Assembly (NCBI GenBank): GCA_027335965.1
Contig: DAHWGZ010000117.1
Span: 1-5,591 of the forward strand
Length of the DNA: 5,591 nucleotides
Source of the DNA: Acidiferrobacter sp.
Lineage (GTDB): Bacteria > Pseudomonadota > Gammaproteobacteria > Acidiferrobacterales > Acidiferrobacteraceae
Direction of reading: 5' to 3'
Of this stretch, positions 1 through 5,052 are shown piece after piece. The notes below the pieces were generated by a model. That model ran no database searches. It was not told the origin of the DNA and saw only the letters and a list, made by a program, of their open reading frames with translations. The stretch's first letter is position 1. Every line of letters begins with the position of its first letter. The translations under genes were made by a program, and so were the position numbers.

Positions 1-34
1 GCCGCAGAGGATCATCGTGTGCGCTAGTGGACAT
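1..34 (-). CDS. cyoD: Probable cytochrome bo3 quinol oxidase subunit IV, N-terminal 11 codons only (runs off window)
   Basis: An ATG lies inside the last codons of cyoC in another frame and opens a reading frame that stays open to the window edge, giving MSTSAHDDPLR. The polar, His/Asp-containing N-terminus followed by a basic residue resembles the short cytoplasmic head of CyoD before its first membrane helix. In the usual cyoABCDE order cyoD directly follows cyoC. The start overlaps the cyoC stop by 11 bases, which suggests translational coupling; only a weak G-rich stretch stands upstream as a ribosome-binding site. CyoD is a small three-helix subunit thought to assist assembly of the CuB site in subunit I. 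Only 34 bases are visible, so the assignment rests mostly on gene order. A later start at the ATG at 13-15 would give MILCG, which looks less like the family. Confidence 0.5.
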   Translation of the reverse strand, partial: MSTSAHDDPLR

Positions 35-662
35 GGAGGGCCCCCGTCAGATAGACGAAACTAAAGACATAGATCCAGAGAAAGGCCTGGAAAAACCAGA
101 ACAGCTTCAGGTTCAAGAGCCGATAGACCACATTGTGCGTAAATCCCTCGCGCGCCACCTGCACCATCATCACCGCCGTCCACAGGATCGCGAAGATGAG
201 GTGCGCGCCATGATAGAGCACGAGCGCATAAAAGGCCGACAGGAAACCGCTGCGCTCGGGCACCACGCCATGCCGCGCAAGCCCCGCGAAATCGACCCCC
301 TCGATGACCAGGAAGCCCACGCCGAGCATGATGGCGCCGGCAAGCCCCGACAAGACCGCGCCCTTGTCCCCGCGCTTTAGCCCCACCATCGCGAAACCAT
401 AAGCGAGGACCCCGGAAAACAGCAGCACGGTCTCGAAGAATGCCACCACCGGGTGCGCGACCATGCCGGCGGTGGGACCGGCCGCGGCATTGACGCGATG
501 ATCCAGCACGAGATAGCTCGCGAACAGGCTCGACACGATCATCGAGTCGCTCAGGAGATACAGCCAGAACCCCAGGGTCTTCGTGGAAATCATGTCGTGC
601 CCCGGGGGATGCGCCTGCCACAGCACGGCATGCGCGGGGTCGGTAGGGACCTCTTTGCTCAC
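24..662 (-). CDS. cyoC: Cytochrome bo3 ubiquinol oxidase subunit III
   Basis: Integral membrane subunit III of the heme-copper quinol oxidase; it carries no redox centre and supports assembly and sustained proton pumping of subunit I. From the GTG at 662 the protein is 212 aa, close to the roughly 204 aa of E. coli CyoC, with a polar N-terminus and five hydrophobic helices at about residues 28-53, 70-94, 101-121, 138-168 and 183-207. Family blocks visible are GFWLYLLSD (31-39), the helix-II glutamate in FFET (75-78), ERSGFLSAFYALV (136-148), YHGAHL (150-155) and the C-terminal WIYVFSFVYLTG. I chose GTG-662 because a full-length Shine-Dalgarno stands just before it; an upstream GTG at 698 would add 12 residues and has no such site. 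The gene follows cyoB by 56 bases and belongs to the same transcript. Oddity: in the last helix the His and Asp of the E. coli block WHFLDVVW are replaced by Phe190 and Ala193. Confidence 0.93.
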   Translation of the reverse strand: MSKEVPTDPAHAVLWQAHPPGHDMISTKTLGFWLYLLSDSMIVSSLFASYLVLDHRVNAAAGPTAGMVAHPVVAFFETVLLFSGVLAYGFAMVGLKRGDKGAVLSGLAGAIMLGVGFLVIEGVDFAGLARHGVVPERSGFLSAFYALVLYHGAHLIFAILWTAVMMVQVAREGFTHNVVYRLLNLKLFWFFQAFLWIYVFSFVYLTGALHVH

Positions 663-663
663 G

Positions 664-673
664 TCACCTCCTT
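664..673 (-). promoter_or_regulatory. Strong ribosome-binding site that decides the cyoC start
   Basis: On the minus strand the sequence AAGGAGGTGA is a ten-base perfect match to the anti-Shine-Dalgarno end of 16S rRNA. Its GGAGG core ends four bases before the GTG at 662. This spacing is slightly short but the pairing is very strong, so it argues for translation from 662 and against the upstream in-frame GTG at 698. If 698 were used, this site would lie inside the coding sequence. Confidence 0.8.
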
Positions 674-718
674 CATGCAAGCGGCCCGTCACGCGCACGG
701 CGCCATCAGGGACCGGTC

Positions 719-2827
719 TCAGGGTTCTCGCGCCGGGGCGCGGGGGGCCATGCGGGCCTGAAAGGCCACCACGCCGCCCGCCACGTCCGCAGTGGGCGCC
801 ATACCGCCCAAGTCCTCGGGGAAACCCTCCTCGAGCTCACGGACCCGCGCCCCGGGAATGGTGCGCCCGGGATCCGCCTCGAACGATCGCGCGATCACCA
901 CCGCGACGATGCCGAGGAGGCTCAAGCCCGCCAACCAATACATGCGCCATACCATGCCAAACCCAAGGCCGAAGGCCAGCGCCCCAAGGAGCATGGGAAC
1001 GAAGGTATTGTTGGGGAGGTGGATGTCCTCGTAATGGTCGGGGCGCAGGCTCATAAGCCCGTGTTGGCGCCGCCACGCCCATTCGTCACGGCTGTTTATG
1101 TGAGGCAGCAGGGCGAAGTTATAAAACGGCACGGGGCAATGCGTGAGCCATTCGAGGCTACGCGCCGTCCGCCAGGGGTCCGGGCCCGTCACGCGGTGGC
1201 GCGCGCGGTCGCGGATACTGACGTACATCTGCTTGAACATGTAGTAGGCCGCGATCAGAAAGAGGAAGATGCCGGCCTCCTCGCTCATCAAGAGCGGCCG
1301 CCATGACGCGAACGGGATGTAGTCCATGCGCCGCGGCATGCCCATGAACCCCAACGCGTACATGGAACCGAACAACACCACCGTGCCGGCGCTGAAGAAC
1401 CAGAAGGCGCGCTTTCCGATGCGCTCGTCCAGCTTGAAGCCAAACACCTTGGGAAACCAGAAGTTGATGCCGCCTATGGCCGCGAACCCCACGACGTTCA
1501 GCATGTTGTGAAAGTGCGCCACGACGAAGACGCTGTTGTGGACCGTGTAGTTGATCGCCGGCATGGCAAGCATCATGCCGGTAAGGCCGCCCGTGAGAAG
1601 CAGGACCAGCGCACCCAGCGCCCACAGCATGGGGAGATCGAAGCGTATGCGTCCGCGGTACAAGGTGAATGCCCAATTGAAGACCTTCACCCCCGTGGGA
1701 ATGCCCACGAGCATGCTCGCGATGCTAAAGAACGAGTTCACCCCGGGACCCGCCCCCATGGTGAAGAAGTGATGCAGCCACACGGACCACGACACGCCTC
1801 CTATGGCGATGCTCGCCGCCGCCATGGTCATGTAGCCAAAAAGCGGCTTCTCGGAAAACGTCGGCACGATCTCCGATATGATGCCAAAGGCCGGCAATAC
1901 CACGTAGTACACCTCGGGATGGCCCCAGATCCAAAAGAGGTCGGTGTAGAGCATCAGGTTGCCACCGAGGCCCGGCGTGAAAAAGTGGGTCCCGGCATAG
2001 CGGTCGAGACTCAAAAGCGCCACCGCCGCCGTGAACACCGGGAAGGAGCTCAAGCCCACGACGCTCGTGCTGAGCGCGCTCCAGCAGAATATCGGCATGC
2101 GCGTCCAGCTCATGCCCGGCGCGCGCAGCTTGATGATGGTCATGATGATATTGATCGAGGCGAGCGTCGTGCCGACGCTTCCGATCTGCACCGCCCATAT
2201 CCAGTAGTCGACCCCCACGCCCGGGCTGTAGGCAAGCTCGGTCAGCGGGCTTAGGCCCACCCATCCGGCGTGGGAGAAGTCGCCTATGAAAAGCGAGATC
2301 ATGACAAGAGCGGTGGCCGATGCCGTAAGCCAGAACGACACCGCGTTCAGGTAGGGGTAGGCCATGTCGCGCGCGCCGATCTGCAAGGGCACCACGATGT
2401 TCATGATGCCGATCAGGATCGGCGTGATCGCAAACAGGATCATGATGGTGCCATGCGCGCTATAGATTTGCCCGAAATGATAGGGCGGCAGGTAGCCATG
2501 CAAGGCCCCGAGGTAGCCGGGTGATTGCGGTCCCACGGCCATGACCTGCTGGGTGCGCATCATGACGCCATCGATAAAGCCGCGGAAGAACATCACGAGC
2601 CCGAGAAGGCAGTACATGACGCCGATCTTTTTGTGATCGACGGTCGTCAGCCACTCCCGCCAAAGGTAGCCCCATGACCGGTGGTAGGTGATGGCCGCGA
2701 GGATCGCGAGCGCCGCGCCGCTCACCAACACGAAGGTCCATACCAGGATCGGGTTCTGGAAAGGGATTTCCTTCAGGGCGAGCCGCCCGAGAAGCGGGCT
2801 CCATGGACCCGGGTAATGAACGAGCAT
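719..2827 (-). CDS. cyoB: Cytochrome bo3 ubiquinol oxidase subunit I (heme-copper catalytic subunit)
   Basis: Catalytic subunit of a quinol:O2 oxidoreductase in the cytoplasmic membrane, 702 aa against 663 in E. coli. It holds a low-spin heme b, a high-spin heme and CuB. Residues visible (E. coli number in brackets): quinol site R82 (R71), D86 (D75), H117 (H98), Q120 (Q101); low-spin heme ligands H125 (H106) and H440 (H421); D-channel D154 (D135) and E305 (E286); CuB ligands H303 (H284), H352 and H353 (H333, H334), with cross-linked Tyr307 (Y288); K-channel T378 and K381 (T359, K362); high-spin heme ligand H438 (H419). The extra N-terminal and C-terminal helices typical of CyoB are present (about 28-48 and 608-646). 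The ATG is preceded by AAAGGAG at 2834-2840 with a six-base gap. It starts 16 bases after cyoA. Differences from E. coli are an 8-residue longer loop before the quinol-site histidine, Tyr and Gly in place of H97 and D100, and a longer, Ala/Pro-rich C-terminal tail. Heme type (o or a) cannot be told from sequence. Confidence 0.97.
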   Translation of the reverse strand: MLVHYPGPWSPLLGRLALKEIPFQNPILVWTFVLVSGAALAILAAITYHRSWGYLWREWLTTVDHKKIGVMYCLLGLVMFFRGFIDGVMMRTQQVMAVGPQSPGYLGALHGYLPPYHFGQIYSAHGTIMILFAITPILIGIMNIVVPLQIGARDMAYPYLNAVSFWLTASATALVMISLFIGDFSHAGWVGLSPLTELAYSPGVGVDYWIWAVQIGSVGTTLASINIIMTIIKLRAPGMSWTRMPIFCWSALSTSVVGLSSFPVFTAAVALLSLDRYAGTHFFTPGLGGNLMLYTDLFWIWGHPEVYYVVLPAFGIISEIVPTFSEKPLFGYMTMAAASIAIGGVSWSVWLHHFFTMGAGPGVNSFFSIASMLVGIPTGVKVFNWAFTLYRGRIRFDLPMLWALGALVLLLTGGLTGMMLAMPAINYTVHNSVFVVAHFHNMLNVVGFAAIGGINFWFPKVFGFKLDERIGKRAFWFFSAGTVVLFGSMYALGFMGMPRRMDYIPFASWRPLLMSEEAGIFLFLIAAYYMFKQMYVSIRDRARHRVTGPDPWRTARSLEWLTHCPVPFYNFALLPHINSRDEWAWRRQHGLMSLRPDHYEDIHLPNNTFVPMLLGALAFGLGFGMVWRMYWLAGLSLLGIVAVVIARSFEADPGRTIPGARVRELEEGFPEDLGGMAPTADVAGGVVAFQARMAPRAPAREP

Positions 2828-2843
2828 CCAACGCTCCTTTAAC

Positions 2844-3863
2844 TCACTTGATCAACCGCACCCTCATGGGCTTGGTCATGCTTTCGGTCATGGCCAACGG
2901 CGTTCGATAGACCCGCCCCTCCATGACCTGTTCGATGACGTTGTCGAAAAGCCCTTTTTGCACATGGGAGAAATGCCGGATCTTTTCTGGGAGATTGATG
3001 GTCGGTTGAGCCACGCGCGTAAAGCGGGCATAGGTGAGGTGATCCTTGGCGCCCTGGACGCGCCGCACCCAGCGCTTGAAGCGCGCCGGGCCCGTCACGC
3101 GCGTCGCGAATCCCATCCACGAAAACCCGCCGCCGCTGAAGTCATCGGAATAGCCGTGGTAATTTCCGGTGCGGCTCGCGATCATGCCCTGCTTGGTGCG
3201 CATCCCCGGCATGATGTCGATCTCGCCCACGAGCTGTGGAATGAAGAAGTCGTTCACCACGGTCGTCGACGTGAGCTCGAATTTCACCGGGGCGCGAACC
3301 GGCACCACGAGTTCATCCACGGTCGCGATCCCCTGTTCTGGATAGATGAACACCCATTGCCAATCGGTGGTCACGACATCGATGCGCAAAGGGCGCACGG
3401 GACGGGCCGCCGGATCTATGGCATTGACCCTGGCCGGGTCCGCGCGGCGCGGGAAGGCGCCGTTCATGCGCGCCTCGCGGGCCACGGCGCGACGCACCGC
3501 GAGCGGATTGTAGGGGTTCGTCGCAAACACGCTCTTTACCGAAAAATACGACAGATACCCCACGATCATGAGCGGTATGCCCCACACCAGCACCTCTATG
3601 ACGAGCGATGCCGTGAAGGTGGGGTCATAGCTTCGGGACTTTCCGCCCACCCTGTATCGCCATAAAAAGGCCGCCACCAAGCCGCCGGCCACGAGCACCA
3701 CGCCCCCCATGACCACGACGTCTAGGATGGTGGTGTGCCACTCGGCGCGCGCTATCGCGCCCTTGGGATGCGCGAGCCAATACCCTTTTTGCGCGCATCC
3801 GGTCAAAAGTGCGACGGCCGCGAGCCATAGCGGCCGAAGGCGGCGTCCTTTATGCAATGGCAT
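2844..3863 (-). CDS. cyoA: Cytochrome bo3 ubiquinol oxidase subunit II (lipoprotein, no CuA site)
   Basis: Subunit II of the quinol oxidase, 339 aa (E. coli 315), anchored in the inner membrane with its cupredoxin domain in the periplasm. The N-terminus is a basic region, a hydrophobic stretch and a lipobox LLTG/C with Cys23 as the lipidation site. Two membrane helices follow at about 45-69 and 87-109, then a long linker and a cupredoxin fold from about residue 158, including FIYPEQGIATVDE, nearly identical to the E. coli protein. The positions of the CuA ligands of cytochrome c oxidases are Asn204, Ser239, Ser243 and Phe247 here, with only Met250 kept, so electrons should come from quinol through subunit I. 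The start at 3863 was chosen because it puts a proper lipoprotein signal at the N-terminus and has AGGGAA upstream; the frame stays open upstream to 4058 but that part has no family resemblance. First gene of the operon. Oddities are an insertion in the linker (about residues 116-155) and absence of the His/Met-rich tail found in E. coli. Confidence 0.95.
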   Translation of the reverse strand: MPLHKGRRLRPLWLAAVALLTGCAQKGYWLAHPKGAIARAEWHTTILDVVVMGGVVLVAGGLVAAFLWRYRVGGKSRSYDPTFTASLVIEVLVWGIPLMIVGYLSYFSVKSVFATNPYNPLAVRRAVAREARMNGAFPRRADPARVNAIDPAARPVRPLRIDVVTTDWQWVFIYPEQGIATVDELVVPVRAPVKFELTSTTVVNDFFIPQLVGEIDIMPGMRTKQGMIASRTGNYHGYSDDFSGGGFSWMGFATRVTGPARFKRWVRRVQGAKDHLTYARFTRVAQPTINLPEKIRHFSHVQKGLFDNVIEQVMEGRVYRTPLAMTESMTKPMRVRLIK

Positions 3864-3868
3864 GAGCG

Positions 3869-3874
3869 TTCCCT
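3869..3874 (-). promoter_or_regulatory. Ribosome-binding site supporting the cyoA start
   Basis: AGGGAA on the minus strand lies five bases before the ATG at 3863. The match to the Shine-Dalgarno consensus is moderate. It matters because the reading frame is open for 65 more codons upstream, and this site together with the lipoprotein signal peptide fixes the start at 3863. Confidence 0.55.
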
Positions 3875-3890
3875 GCGAATAAGCGGGGTC

Positions 3891-3896
3891 ATTGTA
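3891..3896 (-). promoter_or_regulatory. Candidate -10 box of the cyoA(BCD) promoter
   Basis: TACAAT on the minus strand matches the sigma-70 -10 consensus in five of six positions and lies 27 bases upstream of the cyoA ATG, implying a leader of only about 20 bases. The -35 position (about 3914-3919, ATCAGC) is a poor match to TTGACA and falls inside a palindrome, as would fit a promoter that depends on or is blocked by a regulator. Start site not demonstrated. Confidence 0.5.
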
Positions 3897-3908
3897 TCGC
3901 CGCATGAA

Positions 3909-3943
3909 CCCTGGCTGATCAGCCCTTCGCTTGATAGCCAGGG
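3909..3943. promoter_or_regulatory. Nested inverted repeats upstream of cyoA, candidate operator
   Basis: Two overlapping symmetrical elements are visible. The first is a perfect 12-bp palindrome, GGCTGATCAGCC, at 3913-3924. The second is a perfect 8-bp inverted repeat, CCCTGGCT at 3909-3916 and AGCCAGGG at 3936-3943, with a 19-base spacer. Read on the minus strand the spacer and arms also contain two similar half-elements, GGCTATCAAGC and GGCTGATCAGC. The block covers about -25 to -58 relative to the inferred cyoA start, over the -35 region, where a repressor or activator would act. It does not match the FNR consensus TTGATNNNNATCAA. No T-run follows, so it is not a terminator. The regulator is unknown. 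Confidence 0.45.
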
Positions 3944-3963
3944 GCCATAAGCGCTCACGGCGC

Positions 3964-3983
3964 GCGAGGAAGCGGCGAGGAAG
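3964..3983. repeat. 9-bp direct repeat with 11-bp period between the divergent genes
   Basis: GCGAGGAAG occurs at 3964-3972 and again exactly at 3975-3983. The 11-bp period is one DNA turn, so two copies would face the same side of the helix. It lies about 70-90 bases upstream of the cyoA -10 box and about 165 bases upstream of the divergent lipoprotein gene. It could be a transcription-factor site or chance in GC-rich DNA. Confidence 0.35.
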
Positions 3984-4147
3984 AGCGGGGGACGATCGCA
4001 TCGCCCGCGGCGCTGGCGCGAACCAAACGCGGCGCGGAAACCCCCGGGTCCCTGCCACCGCGCCGCCGCACGTCTTGCAGAACAGCCGGCCGGATTGACG
4101 AGGCGCGCGCCGCCCTCGAAGCTAACCGCGGCCATCAAGGGACATTC

Positions 4148-4744
4148 ATGAGTTCGACCGCCTCGGGATCCACAAGGCCTGCCGCCTGCCGTCGCCTCGC
4201 GATCGCGTCTTGGACGGCGATGCTCATGCTCGCGGCATGCGCCAGCGCCCCAACCCACTACTTCGCGCTGCCAGTCCAGCCGGCCCGCGCGCCGCGCGTT
4301 CGACTTCGCGTGGGCGCCGTGGCCGTCGCGCCGATCGTCATGCCGCCCGGCTACGGGCGCCTGCCCCTCAGCTACGCGGGCACCGGTAGCGCCGTGCACG
4401 TAGCCCGCCATGCGCGCTGGATCGCCCCGCTCGGAACCCTCATGCGCCTTACGCTCGCGCGCGATATGGCGGCGCGGGTCTTGCCGTCGTCTGCCGTGCG
4501 CATGCCGGGCCAATCGCTGGACGCGGACACGGCCATCGTGAGGGTGATCGTTCAGCGCTTCCTGCCAGACGGCCACGGCCGGGTGCTGTTACGCGCCCGC
4601 TGGTCGCTCAAGGGCCCGCGGGACGACCAGGGGGTAGTGCGCCTTGCCGTGAAGACGCCGGCGGGCTACCCGTCGGAGACGCGCGCTATGGGGCTTGCCG
4701 TCGCGCGCCTGGCGCGACGCATCTGCGACGCCATGCGCGCCTAG
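4148..4744 (+). CDS. PqiC/YmbA-like (DUF330) ABC-transport auxiliary lipoprotein
   Basis: A 198-aa predicted lipoprotein of the PqiC/YmbA family, whose members are outer-membrane lipoproteins that work with MCE proteins (PqiB and relatives) in lipid transport and envelope integrity. The signal peptide is long: a basic region to Arg16, a hydrophobic stretch 17-29 and a lipobox ending LAA/C with Cys31 as the lipidation site. After it come family hallmarks: the HYFALP block (37-42), the VGAVAVAPIVMPPGY strand (55-69) and the RWIAPLGTLMRLTLARDMAARV block (90-111), matching the 'RWAEPL...L...L' pattern of the family. The C-terminal part (127-194) has the expected alternating strands and a final helix. 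The ATG has AAGGGA at 4137-4142, five bases upstream. It is divergent from cyoA. No MCE, permease or ATPase gene adjoins it in the window, so its partners must be encoded elsewhere or outside the window. Family placement is by motif, not by alignment; an exact orthologue cannot be named. Confidence 0.78.
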   Translation: MSSTASGSTRPAACRRLAIASWTAMLMLAACASAPTHYFALPVQPARAPRVRLRVGAVAVAPIVMPPGYGRLPLSYAGTGSAVHVARHARWIAPLGTLMRLTLARDMAARVLPSSAVRMPGQSLDADTAIVRVIVQRFLPDGHGRVLLRARWSLKGPRDDQGVVRLAVKTPAGYPSETRAMGLAVARLARRICDAMRA

Positions 4745-4852
4745 CGGCCAGCACCCGTCGGCCCGGGAGGCGGCGCCCGCGCCGATATCGAGATCCTCCG
4801 CGGGATCCACGGCTCCTTCGCTTTCATCATGCGATTGCCGTTAGGCGCCCGC

Positions 4853-4881
4853 TGGCCGCATGCCGCCTCTTACACTATTAT
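4853..4881 (+). promoter_or_regulatory. Weak candidate promoter for the GMC oxidoreductase gene
   Basis: TATTAT at 4876-4881 matches the -10 consensus in five of six positions, and TGGCCG at 4853-4858, 17 bases upstream, matches TTGACA in three of six. It lies in the only AT-rich patch of the intergenic region. If used, transcription would start near 4888 and give a leader of about 165 bases. The -35 is poor, so confidence is low. Confidence 0.3.
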
Positions 4882-5013
4882 CCGAATGGAAGGATGAGAC
4901 ATTTTGCGTGCGATCGCGTGCAAATGGGCGGCGTCGAGCCGCTTGATGCACCGCGCGGCGCAGCCGACCACGGCCCCACGATGAAAGCCCGATCCCGGTC
5001 GGCCGTCGAATGT

Positions 5014-5046
5014 GTTACCCTGGTAACTGGTACCTGGAAGGATACC
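5014..5046 (+). promoter_or_regulatory. Two tandem small hairpins over the GMC ribosome-binding site
   Basis: The first is a perfect inverted repeat, GTTACC (5014-5019) and GGTAAC (5022-5027), with a two-base loop. The second starts two bases later: GGTACCT (5029-5035) can pair with AGG-A-TACC (5039-5046), with one bulged A and a GGA loop. The Shine-Dalgarno sequence GGAAGGA (5036-5042), ten bases before the ATG, falls in the loop and descending arm of this second hairpin. The first repeat could instead be a DNA operator. Either role is inferred from sequence symmetry only. Confidence 0.35.
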
Positions 5047-5052
5047 ATCGAC

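Larger units (their letters stand above)
4745..5052. other. Non-coding region between the lipoprotein gene and the GMC oxidoreductase gene
   Basis: About 308 bases with no convincing gene. A perfect CGGCGC-CC-GCGCCG inverted repeat at 4771-4784 follows the lipoprotein gene but lacks a T-run and has a two-base loop, so I do not call a terminator. A short AT-richer patch at 4868-4882 may be a promoter. From 4894 a frame without stops leads into the GMC gene, with in-frame ATGs at 4894, 4924 and 4981 but no well-placed ribosome-binding site at any of them. The last 40 bases carry hairpins and short direct repeats. Confidence 0.6.

Noticed and set aside
663..698. Upstream GTG start for cyoC at 698
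   Set aside because: No ribosome-binding site precedes it, and a perfect Shine-Dalgarno lies just before the GTG at 662. It remains possible but is less likely.
1508..2254. Plus-strand open frame of 248 codons inside cyoB
   Set aside because: It is antisense to the highly conserved catalytic core of CyoB. The translation is a run of His, Arg, Ala and Glu with no domain or hydrophobic pattern, as expected from the complement of GC-rich coding DNA.
2958..3665. Plus-strand open frame of 235 codons inside cyoA
   Set aside because: Antisense to a confidently identified gene, low-complexity Arg/His-rich product, and no supporting ribosome-binding site or motif.
2844..3863. Subunit II as a cytochrome c oxidase (CuA) protein
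   Set aside because: The CuA ligand positions are Asn, Ser, Ser and Phe in place of His, Cys, Cys and His, and subunit I keeps the quinol-site residues, so it is a quinol oxidase.
3864..4058. Upstream extension of cyoA by 65 codons
   Set aside because: It would bury the lipoprotein signal peptide inside the protein and cover the promoter-like elements. The added residues are Arg-rich and unlike any CyoA N-terminus.
4095..4123. Promoter for the lipoprotein gene with TTGACG at 4095-4100
   Set aside because: The -35-like hexamer is good, but no acceptable -10 box occurs at 16-18 bases downstream (GAAGCT or AAGCTA), so I cannot support it.
3803..4576. Minus-strand open frame of 257 codons across the divergent region and the lipoprotein gene
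   Set aside because: It is antisense to the lipoprotein gene, which has a signal peptide, lipobox and family motifs, and it overlaps the cyoA 5' end in another frame. The product has no recognisable features.
4771..4784. GC-rich inverted repeat after the lipoprotein gene as a terminator
   Set aside because: It has a two-base loop, a stem of only six pairs and no T-run. Similar short symmetric GC strings arise often by chance in this DNA.
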